From Pseudomonadota bacterium (GTDB lineage Bacteria; Pseudomonadota; Gammaproteobacteria; Burkholderiales; Rhodocyclaceae): 64,000 bases of DNA. Each line of letters starts with the position of its first letter. The first letter of the stretch is position 1. The DNA lies in assembly GCA_018262235.1 (NCBI GenBank), contig JAGTRY010000002.1:43431-107430 (forward strand), given 5' to 3'. Below are positions 38,201 to 46,308 of the stretch, piece by piece. Position numbers and translations under genes: made by a program. The notes below the pieces were generated by a model. The model was not told the DNA's origin and did not search any database. It worked only from the letters and a program-made list of their open reading frames with translations.

Positions 38201-39166
38201 ACCGTCAGCATCGTCAACAGCTACGCCACGGGCAACATCAACGGCAGTTATCCAGCGAATCAGGTGACGACGACTTTCGGGATTGGCGGTCTGGTGGGTT
38301 CCGGTACGGCGATCAATATCAGCAGTTCGTTTGCCACCGGCAATGTCACGACCGATGCCAATGTCAGCTACACGGGCGGTCTCGTCGGCTATCTCTCTGG
38401 CAGCAGCACGACGCCGAATACCATCACCGATTCTTACGCGCTCGGCAACGTCGTTTCCGCTTCGAGTGTCGTAGGGGGCCTGGTTGGCAGTGCCGATTAC
38501 ACCACCATCAACAACGCCTATGCCAAAGGGAACGTGACAGGCGTCAATACAGTTGGGGGTCTGGCCGGCGCAGCCAGTAATTCGACGATCAGCAATTCCT
38601 ACACAACCGGCCTGATTACGGCGACCCAAGCCTTCGGCCTGAATACCAACGTGGGCGGCATCGTTGGTACAGGGAGTTTCTTGACCCTCACCAACGACTA
38701 CTACAACGCGGAACTGAACGCGGGCCATGTCAGGGGAGGTTATGGCAATCCGGGTTTCGGCTCCTATTTCCACAATGCAAGCAGCGGTCTGGATTCCACC
38801 CAGATGGATGACGTGACTCACTATGCCAACGGCACAATTAATCAGGTCATTTCCGCCCGACAGGAAGCCGCAGCCCAGGCTGCCGCCGCAGCAAGCGCCA
38901 AGGCTGCCGCGCAACAAGCGCATCAGGCCGCCGGGACACAGCTTGCCAGCCAGGATGTCGCGCAACATCAGGCCCCTGCCGAATCCCCGCAAAAGAAATT
39001 GAGGGCAGACAGCACCGTCTCCCTGGCCGATGCACTCGACCAGAACATCGTTTTCGTCGACAAACGGAATTACGCCGCCGATGTCCGCCGGATCGAGGTC
39101 GATGGCCAGGTCTTCATCCTGGAAGAAGACGAAGAAGAACATCCGCCTGTTGCACCCAAGCGCTGA
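32201..39166 (+). CDS. TPS-family exoprotein with two haemagglutination-type domains (TpsA)
   Basis: A 2321-residue secreted protein expected to cross the outer membrane through the TpsB encoded next. Residues 1-52 form an extended signal peptide (YRLVWKEILGAYVAVPE, then a hydrophobic core ending LSLAAPT). Residues about 53-225 are a filamentous-haemagglutinin N-terminal TPS domain with NVGGLVAST and ITAKDGGYVALLG. Residues about 965-1127 carry two YDG-type repeats (IADKTYDGTTTA). Residues about 1206-1381 are a second, related haemagglutination-type domain (NANGKVFIINSNGVLFKAGA). Residues about 1593-1756 are a Tyr-rich repeat. GLUG-like beta-helix repeats fill about 500-900 and 1880-2170. The C-terminus is Ala/Gln-rich and ends acidic. 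A polysaccharide- or surface-binding adhesin is the best inference. Confidence 0.9.
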   Translation: MKRPSLNHSYRLVWKEILGAYVAVPECARGRGKAGKRLIMAALLTPALSLAAPTGGTVTSGNASISQTGTVTQINQSTQKASINWQGFSIGSNETVNFNQPGSSAVTLNRVVGNEKSVIDGTLNANGQVFLINSNGMLFSKGSSVNVGGLVASTLNLSDEDFNAGNYVFKANGSTGAILNLGTITAKDGGYVALLGNDVSNQGLITATKGTVALSAGDKITLNFNGDSLLSVTLDEGTLNALVENKQAIHADGGTVILTAKAADELLGAQVNNSGIIQARSIDDLKGSITLYAHGGTANVDGTLDASAPGSGNGGFIETSGDKVNVADSASVTTQASQGSNGTWLIDPTNFTIAYGSGGQTTSSIGATTLQTALASGNVAITTSSSGSDAGDININAPIAWTTANSLSLTAAGDINANSTIGWSAGTLSLDAGKNVNVNSTLSASAAGNFAASWGTGTNSDGTPYSLYTLQRALSTYGLINLASTGTGTVTLNGNPYTVIRTAADFSKIGATGNYVLGADLSATVSTSTLSAPLGSGTAFTGVLEGFGHSVSLGYNTTTKRGFIGSGLFDTIGAGGLVRNLKTGGTITAPTSAIAYLGSIANVNKGTLLNVSSGSTLPNTLNIGSVGGMVGLNEGTIMLAINQGSPYVSDTGGGLVGTNAATGVISQSISTGYNLYTATGASASYVGGLVGVNYGEIDRSWNDMTLKLTDTTSIAGGLVGLNAGTIDQSYVSRAIRYSSVGPTLAGFVGVNTGSITNAYSTLTYDDPLYLGTTTGKWIAAFAYKNSGTIANSYATSYAYDSATHAGFVYDNTGGTTTNDYWYAGVSSTATVYDDNSTAKQLTAAQAANFASYVGFSSDVWAQSASGYPVLRNTPVYVLNGTTTTYGSALALIAIGLQGGGGAYGAVDSLGDDKNAPIYVTDSSGYIDAGGNAASSVLGSTTYSNIRGQITVAQKALTLGAGSIADKTYDGTTTASLGTVNLVGLIGNQTLTVTGLTGTFSDANAGTGKTVTVSGYTLSDGSNGGKASNYKIGSTTTTASITPKALTLNASIADKTYDGTTTATVNSASLSGIIGSDSVSLSSVSADFTDKNVGTDKSVVFSDATLSGSSAGNYTVTSAPVASTADITPRVIELTGSKIADGSTTISASQLYAKNAVAGDSVGLSGSATLASAAAGTQALSSLSGLTTSNANYTLVGTVGSVMVGAGNLVLDKVASGSATVSTSGTSTTVSQTTDKAMIDWLRFSVGRDESLNFVQPSASSIVLNRVTGNEASVIAGALNANGKVFIINSNGVLFKAGASVNVGALVASTLNISDSDFLSDNYVFISAGGSGSLVDEGSIVVVEGGFLALVSDNGVSAKGFIAAPGGTAILASAKQLTLNLDATSGSLANYSLAQLSGTTSVDGTVYLRSTSSKVATLETAGQSLSIGSNFFLSEKLSDLWSISLPTMTIGSGGDFTGDWVDGQLLKNGLALNALSGDLTLNDKITWSSDAALTLGASGDLYLNKSITATGTNAGLALNYGGDYHLLTKASYSGTVLDANGKAVADAAPEGTEYASITLSGSNASLKMNGQSYTLIHSVDQLDKLDQCASGLCYDPATGTYSKSGGSIVSYIASTKWWNANGNVWNPVTQAYDIPMSKVINGTTYNYNLDTGAYDITAAYGTTGKTFYYYYDLTTGLYSHAAYSKDAGKYWNPTTGQYDLSSSYSANIYYDIATGLYNKMGYDTATGKYYNPLTGLYDLSSKTSITSLYYDNSNGKYDLTTQPTVSGYYALAGDLDASGTVYGDSLLYNFSGTLAGLGHTISNLNISSATTSTTSTTYKGMIDIAQAGSVIRDLGLVNPVEYYKSTSTTAYVNIWAGSLVGMLYGTLSQDYVEDGSIGVATGSTGGLAAWMQNGSVSDSYTTLSGASAGLIARTYGGSVVRSHATGTAGTGGLIGTVYNGTLIANDYATGVIGATGSFSSAGGLIQQYDGTTGGSNLIKDSFATGDVYGAVPLGGLVGQASTVSIVNSYATGNINGSYPANQVTTTFGIGGLVGSGTAINISSSFATGNVTTDANVSYTGGLVGYLSGSSTTPNTITDSYALGNVVSASSVVGGLVGSADYTTINNAYAKGNVTGVNTVGGLAGAASNSTISNSYTTGLITATQAFGLNTNVGGIVGTGSFLTLTNDYYNAELNAGHVRGGYGNPGFGSYFHNASSGLDSTQMDDVTHYANGTINQVISARQEAAAQAAAAASAKAAAQQAHQAAGTQLASQDVAQHQAPAESPQKKLRADSTVSLADALDQNIVFVDKRNYAADVRRIEVDGQVFILEEDEEEHPPVAPKR
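36959..37480 (+). repeat. Tyr-rich nonapeptide repeat array within tpsA
   Basis: Eight related nonapeptides occur in this coding segment: YDPATGTYS, WNPVTQAYD, YNLDTGAYD, YDLTTGLYS, WNPTTGQYD, YDIATGLYN, YNPLTGLYD and YDNSNGKYD. They form an aromatic-x-x-x-TG-x-Y-D/S pattern with spacers of variable length. The array interrupts a GLUG-like unit: the flanking halves read YTLIHSVDQLDKLD before it and GYYALAGDLDASG after it, matching the uninterrupted YTVIRTAADFSKIG...NYVLGADL unit near residue 500. Confidence 0.75.
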
Positions 39167-39229
39167 TACGCCGGTACCCCTGCCGCTCAGCGGCAGGGCA
39201 CTGCTTGTTTTTTGACTTTCATCTTCCTT

Positions 39230-40927
39230 ATGAACACGACCATGATGAAGCAACCCACCCGTCTCGCCCTGCTTGTTGCCTCGCTGGGGCTAGCAAGTCC
39301 GGCATTCGCGCAAACGCCTGCGCCTTACAACGCCGGCAATGCCCTGAAAGATGCGCAACCGGCACAGCCACAAGCCCCTCGCAAGGCACCGGAACCCATC
39401 ATCCTCCAGCAGGAGGAGAGCCCCCTCGCCTTGCCCGCCGGGCAAACCTTGACCGTCAATGCCTTTCGTTTCGAAGGCGCAGACTTCATTCCCGAAGCCT
39501 TATTACAAACGCGTATAGCTTCATTCAAGGGCCGTGCCCTGTCGATGGCCGAGATCGAATCCGCGGCCGGCCGTATCACCGCGCTATACCGCGAACGCGG
39601 TTACCTCGTAGCCCGGGCCTATGTTCCCAGACAGGACGCGAGTGCCGGCACGCTGACGATCCGCGTACTGGTCGGCCACTACGGCAAGATCTCGATCAAA
39701 AACACGTCGCGACTCCGCGATACGGTGATCAGTCCTTACTTCGATCAGCTGACGCAAGACGCAGCGGTTTCCCGCACAGCACTGGAGCGCGCCATGCTGC
39801 TCGTCAGCGATCTGCCTGGCGCAAGCCTGCCCAAGCTGAGCATTGCACCGGGAGAGGTGCCGGGCACATCCGACTTCGCCGTTGAAGTTCCGACCGGTAC
39901 GCGTGCGACGGGCTACCTCTATGGCGACAACTACGGCTCCCGCTATACCGGCGAGAATCGCCTGAACGTCGGCGCCAGCCTGAATTCGCCCTTCAGGCTC
40001 GGCGATCAGCTCAATTTCTCGGGCATGGCCAGCGACGGCAACGGTCTGCTCAACGGCCGCCTCGCTTACAGCCTGCCACTCGGCAGCAAGGGCCTGCGTA
40101 GCGAAATTGCTTATGGCAAGACGACCTACGAATTGGGCGATAGCTACCGCGATCTGGACGCAACCGGGCACGCCGACACACTGGAGACGACCTTCTCCTA
40201 TCCGCTGTTGCGCACCCGCGCCCGGAATCTGTCGCTCTCGCTCAACCTGGCCAATCGACAGATGCGCGACGAACTGGGCGCAGTCGATCAGGTCACCCAC
40301 AAACGGGCGCAGGTTGCCACGCTGGGCATTACGCACGACAGCTATGGGCGGCTCTTGAACTTCGACAGCTATGCCAGCGTGGCCGCCAACCTCACCTATG
40401 GTTATCTGTCGATCAGCGATGAATCCCAGAAAGCCCTGAACCAGTCCGGTGCTAACACGGCCGGGCATTACAGCAAGGCCAATGTCTCGCTGCTCGGCCG
40501 CCTCGCACTGACGGAAAAACTCAGCACGTCCAGCTCGCTCAGCCTGCAAAAATCCCTGAACAGGAATCTCGACAGCAGCGAGCAACTGATGATCTCTGGC
40601 ACGCGCGGCGTGATGGCATATGAGCAGTCGGTCAGCGGTGACAACGGCTATCTGTTCAATGCGGAATTGCGCTACACCTTGCCAAGTCTTTCCGGCATCG
40701 AACAATCCGCCAGCCTGTTCTACGACACCGGCCGCGTCCATCTGCAAAACGCCGATTACACGACGAGCAATGGCGAGCGTCTGAATGATGTGGGTCTCGG
40801 CTATCAGTTCTCCTGGAAAAAACTGTTTGTACGCACCCAAGTTTCCCAGGCTATCGACAGCTGGCCATCCTCCGTACCACGCGACGACAGGACCCGGTTC
40901 CTGCTCCAGGCAGGCCTTGTGTTCTAG
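39230..40927 (+). CDS. TPS outer-membrane transporter (ShlB/FhaC/HecB family, TpsB)
   Basis: A 565-residue outer-membrane protein. A signal peptide ends SPAFA/Q. A proline-rich linker leads to a POTRA region (about 75-150, [19 protein letters not shown]), a second POTRA-like part, and a C-terminal 16-strand barrel ending in FLLQAGLVF with a terminal Phe. The conserved RGxxxxxxxxxxG-type region reads [20 protein letters not shown]. It exports the large exoprotein upstream. ATGs at 39230, 39242 and 39245 are possible starts; Shine-Dalgarno is weak for each. The ExbB gene begins 29 bp downstream. Confidence 0.92.
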   Translation: MNTTMMKQPTRLALLVASLGLASPAFAQTPAPYNAGNALKDAQPAQPQAPRKAPEPIILQQEESPLALPAGQTLTVNAFRFEGADFIPEALLQTRIASFKGRALSMAEIESAAGRITALYRERGYLVARAYVPRQDASAGTLTIRVLVGHYGKISIKNTSRLRDTVISPYFDQLTQDAAVSRTALERAMLLVSDLPGASLPKLSIAPGEVPGTSDFAVEVPTGTRATGYLYGDNYGSRYTGENRLNVGASLNSPFRLGDQLNFSGMASDGNGLLNGRLAYSLPLGSKGLRSEIAYGKTTYELGDSYRDLDATGHADTLETTFSYPLLRTRARNLSLSLNLANRQMRDELGAVDQVTHKRAQVATLGITHDSYGRLLNFDSYASVAANLTYGYLSISDESQKALNQSGANTAGHYSKANVSLLGRLALTEKLSTSSSLSLQKSLNRNLDSSEQLMISGTRGVMAYEQSVSGDNGYLFNAELRYTLPSLSGIEQSASLFYDTGRVHLQNADYTTSNGERLNDVGLGYQFSWKKLFVRTQVSQAIDSWPSSVPRDDRTRFLLQAGLVF

Positions 40928-40956
40928 CTAACCCGCTTTCACCCAAAGGAACAGAT

Positions 40957-41403
40957 ATGAAAATGGAATTTCTTTCTGGCGCCATCGATTACGGCGTCAT
41001 CGGCCTTCTGATCGTATTGAGCATTGTGGTTGTGGCAATCGGGCTGGAACGGCTGGCGTTCTATCGCCGCTTCAACACCGGCGAGGTCCATGACAGCCAG
41101 TCCCTCGAACTGACCCTCACACGCAGGCTCTTCGTCATCGCCTCGGTCGCCAGCAATGCCCCCTATCTGGGACTGCTAGGAACCGTGTTCGGCATCATGC
41201 TGACCTTCTACCACATGGGGCAGGATGCCAACATCGAGGCCACACGGATCATGACCGGGCTCGCCCTAGCGCTGAAAGCCACGGCCATCGGCCTGATGGT
41301 CGCGCTGGTGGCGGTGGTGTTCTACAACACGCTGCTGCGCAAGGTGAAAGTGATCACGCTGGAATGGGAGATCGCGCAGAAGGGAAAGGGCCATGGACGA
41401 TAA
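40957..41403 (+). CDS. ExbB/TolQ-family proton channel
   Basis: A 148-residue inner-membrane protein with three helices. The MotA/TolQ/ExbB signature is [19 protein letters not shown] and [19 protein letters not shown]. It is shorter than E. coli ExbB, which is usual for stand-alone variants. It would couple proton flow to a TonB-like energy transducer. AAAGGAA precedes the start, and its end overlaps exbD by 11 bases. Confidence 0.92.
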   Translation: MKMEFLSGAIDYGVIGLLIVLSIVVVAIGLERLAFYRRFNTGEVHDSQSLELTLTRRLFVIASVASNAPYLGLLGTVFGIMLTFYHMGQDANIEATRIMTGLALALKATAIGLMVALVAVVFYNTLLRKVKVITLEWEIAQKGKGHGR

Positions 41404-41776
41404 ACCGTTTGAAACGATGAACATGATCCCGTTCATTGACATCATGTTGGTCTTGCTGACCATCGTGCTCACCACCTCCAGCTTCATTGCCAGCGGCAAG
41501 ATCCCGATCAACCTGCCACAGGCCTCCAGTAGCCCGCGGGACAATGACAAGCACCACAGCATCGACATCACCGCCAATGGCGACGTATATCTGGACGGCC
41601 AGCCGACTTCACCACCGGCCCTGAAGACGCAAGTGGCCAGCCTGGCCAAAGACACACCCTTCATCGTGCGCGCAGACAAGGACGTGCGCCTGCAACGTTT
41701 CGTCGACGTTGCCGATGTGCTCAAGCAATCCGGCTTCAGCAAGGTTGCGGTGCGGACAGAGCTTGGCACCCCGTGA
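41393..41776 (+). CDS. ExbD/TolR-family protein
   Basis: A 127-residue single-helix protein. The membrane segment [20 protein letters not shown] carries the conserved Asp in FIDI, essential for proton coupling. The C-terminal periplasmic domain is of TolR type ([28 protein letters not shown]). It overlaps both neighbours, so the ExbB-ExbD-TonB set is made in stoichiometric amounts. Confidence 0.93.
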   Translation: MDDKPFETMNMIPFIDIMLVLLTIVLTTSSFIASGKIPINLPQASSSPRDNDKHHSIDITANGDVYLDGQPTSPPALKTQVASLAKDTPFIVRADKDVRLQRFVDVADVLKQSGFSKVAVRTELGTP

Positions 41777-42528
41777 TGGCCGAACGCATTCCGGGGCTCA
41801 CCCTCCCCCCGAAAATCCCGGGCGCTACGCGCAAGGCGCAAGACCCCGCGCTTGCAAAGTGGATCGGCCTCTCCTTGTTGTTGCACGCCTTGCTGGTCGT
41901 ACCGGTTGTCCTGGTCCGTCATCTGCCACCAACGCCGGTGGCACAGCAGCAACTGGCCGTTGAATTGTTCGGCATGGTGTCGAATCGGCAGGCCGAAGCG
42001 AGGCAGCTGGGCGAACGTAGCGCGCAGCCGATGGAAAAGCCCAGACCCAAAATCATGGCGCAAGCGCGGCGTGAAGAGAATGAAAAACGGTTACCACAAA
42101 GTCTGGCCGAGAGCCCTGTTCAGGTCGCCAAGGCCGAGGCACAAATGGCCGAAGCACAAGTGGCCACACCAAGCCTCCCGCGCGGCGAAGACGAGCAACA
42201 GAAACAGCAGACCCTCAGCAATACCGATCCCCAGGCAGACGCTTTCCGGAAATATCTGGCTCTGTTGAAGAAAGCGATCAAGGCCAAGCTCATCTATCCG
42301 CAAGAAGCCAAGCTCGCCGGACAGACGGGAACGCCTGTCATCAGTTTCCGGATCGGCATCGATGGCCAGATCGAGCCGAACAGCTTGCTGCTCCGCAAGA
42401 GCAGCGGCTATCCCTTGCTGGATGACAATGCCCTGCGTGCCGCCCGCGCCGCCACGCCCCTCCCTCCTCCGCCATCCGCCATCACGCTGGCGCTCGATAT
42501 CGCCTTTGCCGAAGAGAAAAACCGGTAA
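41776..42528 (+). CDS. TonB-family energy transducer
   Basis: A 250-residue protein. A single membrane helix lies near residues 28-48 (WIGLSLLLHALLVVPVVLV), followed by a charged Gln/Glu/Lys-rich periplasmic linker. The TonB C-terminal domain occupies residues about 165-250 (YPQEAKLAGQTGTPVISFRI; GYPLLDDNALRAARAA). The classical long Pro-Glu/Pro-Lys repeat is missing. ATG at 41776 overlaps the exbD stop; a GTG at 41773 is the alternative. Its position suggests dedication to the TPS system rather than to a TonB-dependent receptor, since none is encoded here. Confidence 0.92.
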   Translation: MAERIPGLTLPPKIPGATRKAQDPALAKWIGLSLLLHALLVVPVVLVRHLPPTPVAQQQLAVELFGMVSNRQAEARQLGERSAQPMEKPRPKIMAQARREENEKRLPQSLAESPVQVAKAEAQMAEAQVATPSLPRGEDEQQKQQTLSNTDPQADAFRKYLALLKKAIKAKLIYPQEAKLAGQTGTPVISFRIGIDGQIEPNSLLLRKSSGYPLLDDNALRAARAATPLPPPPSAITLALDIAFAEEKNR

Positions 42529-43075
42529 AGCCTGACGCTGCATCCACGCACGCACCGGCACCGGCGATGCCGTTCGCGCTTTGAGCACAATGAATACGCG
42601 CCCCGATCAGTCCATGCGAGACCGGTGTCAGGCCGACGCCCGACCCGGTCAGTACTCCCTCTGAGCGTCCGCTCAACGCATCTGTTCGGATCGGATTTCC
42701 TGGCCGTTTTTGGATGTCCGTCAACGAGAATTCATCGCATTTCACGCGTCAAAAATCCGGCGGGCTGGCTTTACACCGATGCGGCAAAAGCATGACAGAA
42801 CATGGCTTTTTCACCACAGCCATCTTGAAAACGCACCGTTGGATACGGGCTTAATGCCCTTTGGGGCACGCGGCCATCACTTTTCAAATCTGGGGCCGAT
42901 ACCCCAAAGACTTCGACAGCCATGCACAGATTGGGGGAGGCCCCCATGCCTCTTTGATCGAGGCGGCCATCCCGCCCCAAAAGGATTGGCCTCTTGCTGT
43001 GCAAGATTGCTGTTTTTGTGGAAAAGGTCTTGTCGGCCACGAAACTGCTTCATTGAACAACTTTAGGAGTGCGTC
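42529..43075. other. Intergenic region between tonB and a chemoreceptor gene
   Basis: 547 bp with no convincing gene. Open frames on both strands lack coding character. I looked for the c-di-GMP-I riboswitch core and did not find it. It should contain a promoter for the chemoreceptor, whose start is preceded by TTTAGGAG. Confidence 0.4.
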
Positions 43076-45643
43076 ATGTCTGTATTCAAAAGGCTCTACC
43101 TGCTGGTCGGGATCTCTACTCTGGGATTGCTGATCTCGGCGTTCGTCAGCTGGTATGAAACCGAACGTGTTTTTGATGCGGCGAACTACTCGAACGTCAA
43201 TGCAGTACCGAGCATCGTGGATATCAATGACGTGTCCACCAATTTCATGCAGGTCCGGCTATCTGTCTGGCAACTCCTGGCGGTAAATGATCAGAAAACC
43301 AAGGACGAGATCCGGCAACGCATCGCTAAGCTGCGTGAAGCAACGGATGCAGCCATCAAGAAGTACGAAGAGAACGACATCTCCAATGACGAAGACAAAC
43401 GCTTGCTTGAGCTCGACAAAGCCGCGATTGCGGATTACTGGCAGTTGGTCGACAAACTGAAACAACTATCCGGCCAGGGCAAGTCTGCCGAGGCTATTGA
43501 CTTCCTGTATGCCAGCCAGGAAAAAATCCAGGCTGCGGTCAAGGCATTTCACGATCACACTGCATTTACCGTCAAATTCTCCGCTGATTCCGCTGAAGAA
43601 GCGAAAACCGTCAAATCCCACTCAACGATCCTTCAGATCAGCCTGGCCTTGGGCGTCACCTTGGCCGTTGCCGCGATGGGATGGCTGATCGTCCTCGGGC
43701 TGAAGAAAACACTGGGAGGCGAACCGAATCTTGCGGTAGACATTGCCAACAAGATTGCAGCAGGCGACACCGCTACCAAGATCGAGGTCAAGCAAGGGGA
43801 CACGACCAGCCTGATGGCGGCGATGTCCCGCCTTGTCGACAAGCTCGAATGGTATCGCTCGATCATTGATGCCGTCCCCTTCCCGATCCATGTCATCGAC
43901 ATGGATATGAAATGGACCTTCCTCAACAAGGCTTTTGAGAAGCTGATGGTTGACCGTGGATATGTGCGCGATCGCAACGACGCTGTCGGTCGCCCCTGCT
44001 CCACGGCCAACGCCAACATCTGCAACACCAAGAATTGTGGCATCCAGCAACTCAAGGTTGGTGTGAAGGAAAGCTTCTTTGACTGGGGCAATCTCAAGTG
44101 CAAGCAGGACACTGCCAATGTCATCAATGCCAAAGGGGAGGTTGTCGGTTACGTTGAAACAGTGACGGACCTATCCGCCACACTGAGCATCAAGGAATTC
44201 ACGGAAAAAGAAGTCCAGCGGGTCGCAGAGAATCTTGAGCGTTTGGGTAAAGGAGATCTAGATCTCAATCTCAGGGCGCTCGCAGCTGATCAATACACCC
44301 TGGAGGTCGCAGCCCAGTTCCGCAAGATCGATAACAGTTTCAAACAAGTTGGCTCATCGCTGACGGCGCTCATCGCTGATGCCAATATGCTATCGGAGGC
44401 AGCCGTTGATCTCAAACTCGACACGCGTGCCGATGCCAGCAAGCACCAAGGTGATTACCGTAAGGTCATTGAAGGTGTGAATGCCACGCTCGACGCTGTG
44501 GTCACCCCGCTGAACATGCTGATCGGGGATGTCCAGAATTTGGCCAAAGCGGTTGTCGAAGGACGACTGGACCAACGCGGCAACGAAACCAACCACCGCG
44601 GGCAATTCAAGGAGGTTGTCCGGGGGCTCAATGATCTGATCGAGGCCGTTGTCGATCCGATCAACGAGATCAAACGCGTGATGGGCGCGGTAGCCGAGGG
44701 CGACCTGACACAAAACATCAGCAAAGATTACCGCGGTGAATTCAAGACGCTGAAAGACGCCATCAATGACAGCACAACCAAGTTGGCTGCAACCATCACC
44801 GAGGTAAGCGCAGCAGCCGACACCCTGGTCAGCGCCACCGGCCAGATTTCTTCGACGGCCCAGTCCTTGTCGCAGGCCTCCAGCGAACAAGCGGCCAGTG
44901 TTGAAGAAACCTCCGCCTCGGTCGAACAGATGTCCGCCTCGATCCGGCAAAACACGGAAAATGCCCAGATTGCCAATACGATGTCAGCCGATGGCACCAA
45001 GAAGGCAGCCGAGGGCGGCCAAGCCGTTACCGCAACCGTGGAAGCGATGAAACAGATCGCCAGGAAGATTGGCATCATCGACGACATTGCGTACCAGACC
45101 AATCTTCTCGCCCTGAACGCAGCCATTGAAGCCGCACGTGCTGGCGAACATGGCAAGGGCTTTGCGGTCGTCGCAGCCGAGGTCCGCAAGCTCGCCGAAC
45201 GGAGCCAGGTTGCTGCGCAGGAAATCGGCCAGCTCGCGGGCGACAGTGTGGGCCTGGCAGAGCGCGCAGGAAACCTGCTGAACGAAATCGTTCCGGCTAC
45301 GCAGAAGACCGCCGATCTGGTACAGGAAATCACCGCCGCATCGGAAGAACAAACCGTCGGGGTCGAGCAGGTTAACACCGCCATCGGCCAACTCAGCCAG
45401 CTGACCCAGCAGAATGCCTCGGCCTCGGAAGAGCTGGCAGCAACGGCAGAAGAGATGAATGGCCAGGCCGATACCTTGCAGGAACTGATGGGATTCTTCA
45501 CTACGGCGGACAAGAACAAAGCCCTGTCGTCCAAGCAAAAAGCCGGCAGCAAAGGCAGCTCGGGACGTGGTTCACATAGCTCGCCGAAAAAGACGGAAAT
45601 CGGGGCGCATGATATGAATGAAAACAACTTCACGCGGTTCTAG
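43076..45643 (+). CDS. Methyl-accepting chemotaxis protein with PAS domain
   Basis: An 855-residue chemoreceptor. Helices near residues 6-26 and 187-210 flank a four-helix-bundle type periplasmic sensor ([20 protein letters not shown]). A cytoplasmic PAS domain (about 260-365) contains four Cys ([19 protein letters not shown] and, about 20 residues on, LKCKQD). Repeated HAMP-like segments ([18 protein letters not shown]) lead to the signalling domain with the hairpin [20 protein letters not shown]. No C-terminal CheR-docking pentapeptide is seen. CheW follows 9 bp downstream, so the pair is an operon. Confidence 0.94.
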   Translation: MSVFKRLYLLVGISTLGLLISAFVSWYETERVFDAANYSNVNAVPSIVDINDVSTNFMQVRLSVWQLLAVNDQKTKDEIRQRIAKLREATDAAIKKYEENDISNDEDKRLLELDKAAIADYWQLVDKLKQLSGQGKSAEAIDFLYASQEKIQAAVKAFHDHTAFTVKFSADSAEEAKTVKSHSTILQISLALGVTLAVAAMGWLIVLGLKKTLGGEPNLAVDIANKIAAGDTATKIEVKQGDTTSLMAAMSRLVDKLEWYRSIIDAVPFPIHVIDMDMKWTFLNKAFEKLMVDRGYVRDRNDAVGRPCSTANANICNTKNCGIQQLKVGVKESFFDWGNLKCKQDTANVINAKGEVVGYVETVTDLSATLSIKEFTEKEVQRVAENLERLGKGDLDLNLRALAADQYTLEVAAQFRKIDNSFKQVGSSLTALIADANMLSEAAVDLKLDTRADASKHQGDYRKVIEGVNATLDAVVTPLNMLIGDVQNLAKAVVEGRLDQRGNETNHRGQFKEVVRGLNDLIEAVVDPINEIKRVMGAVAEGDLTQNISKDYRGEFKTLKDAINDSTTKLAATITEVSAAADTLVSATGQISSTAQSLSQASSEQAASVEETSASVEQMSASIRQNTENAQIANTMSADGTKKAAEGGQAVTATVEAMKQIARKIGIIDDIAYQTNLLALNAAIEAARAGEHGKGFAVVAAEVRKLAERSQVAAQEIGQLAGDSVGLAERAGNLLNEIVPATQKTADLVQEITAASEEQTVGVEQVNTAIGQLSQLTQQNASASEELAATAEEMNGQADTLQELMGFFTTADKNKALSSKQKAGSKGSSGRGSHSSPKKTEIGAHDMNENNFTRF

Positions 45644-45652
45644 GGGGCGGCG

Positions 45653-46222
45653 ATGGAAACCAGCAGCACTGAATTGACCACGCAAGCCCGTCGACAGGCG
45701 GTGGTCTCAAGGGGTGAACACCAGGAATTCGAGGAGCAACAGCAATACCTCATGTTCCTGCTCGGCACAGAGGTGTTTGCGATTGGTATCCTGGGCATCA
45801 AGGAGATCATTGAGTACCACAGCGTGACGGAAGTCCCGATGATGCCGGCATGCATTCGCGGGGTGATCAACCTGCGCGGCGCAGTGGTTCCGGTCATGGA
45901 CCTGCAGGTGCGCTTTGGCCGCCCGCCATCGGACATCACCAAGCGGACCTGTATCGTGATCGTTGAAGTTCAGCTGGAGGAAGAACGCCAGGTGGTGGGA
46001 CTCATCGTGGACATGGTCAATGAAGTCCTCGACATCGCCGCCACCGACATCGAGCCTCCACCGGCCTTTGGTGCCAAGATCCATTCCGAACTCATCCTCG
46101 GCATGGGGAAAGTCAAAGGGAATTTCGTGATCCTGCTGAACGTCGACCGCGTCTTCTCCATGGATGACGCTGCCGTACTTGCCAGCCTGGGAAGCCTGGA
46201 GGCTGCAGCAGCCATCTGCTGA
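45653..46222 (+). CDS. cheW: CheW chemotaxis coupling protein
   Basis: A 189-residue adaptor linking chemoreceptors to the CheA kinase. The core is typical: QYLMFLLGTEVFAIGILGIKEII, RGVINLRGAVVPVMDL and VGLIVDMVNEVLDI. An N-terminal extension of about 28 residues precedes the first strand. Co-transcribed with the PAS chemoreceptor, and followed by a strong terminator. Confidence 0.94.
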   Translation: METSSTELTTQARRQAVVSRGEHQEFEEQQQYLMFLLGTEVFAIGILGIKEIIEYHSVTEVPMMPACIRGVINLRGAVVPVMDLQVRFGRPPSDITKRTCIVIVEVQLEEERQVVGLIVDMVNEVLDIAATDIEPPPAFGAKIHSELILGMGKVKGNFVILLNVDRVFSMDDAAVLASLGSLEAAAAIC

Positions 46223-46262
46223 AGCATCAGGCCCTCAGCCAGGAATTCTCCTTACCCATCCA

Positions 46263-46290
46263 CCCCCGGCACAGCCGGGGGTTTCTTTTT
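46263..46290 (+). terminator. Rho-independent terminator after cheW
   Basis: Stem CCCCCGGC (46263-46270), loop ACA, GCCGGGGG (46274-46281), then TTTCTTTTT. This is the clearest intrinsic terminator in the window. It ends the receptor-CheW operon on the plus strand and faces the convergent chemoreceptor gene. Confidence 0.92.
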
Positions 46291-46308
46291 ATGATCCACA
46301 CCAAACCG

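Noticed and set aside
37844..39253. A 469-codon open frame antisense to the 3' end of tpsA
   Set aside because: Composition mirrors the repeats on the other strand and it overlaps the tpsA end completely.
42710..43066. Open frame in the region before the chemoreceptor
   Set aside because: No ribosome site, mixed Cys/Arg-rich composition and no similarity to a known family.
42529..43075. Possible c-di-GMP riboswitch in this leader
   Set aside because: The conserved core elements of the GEMM-I aptamer are not present in order.
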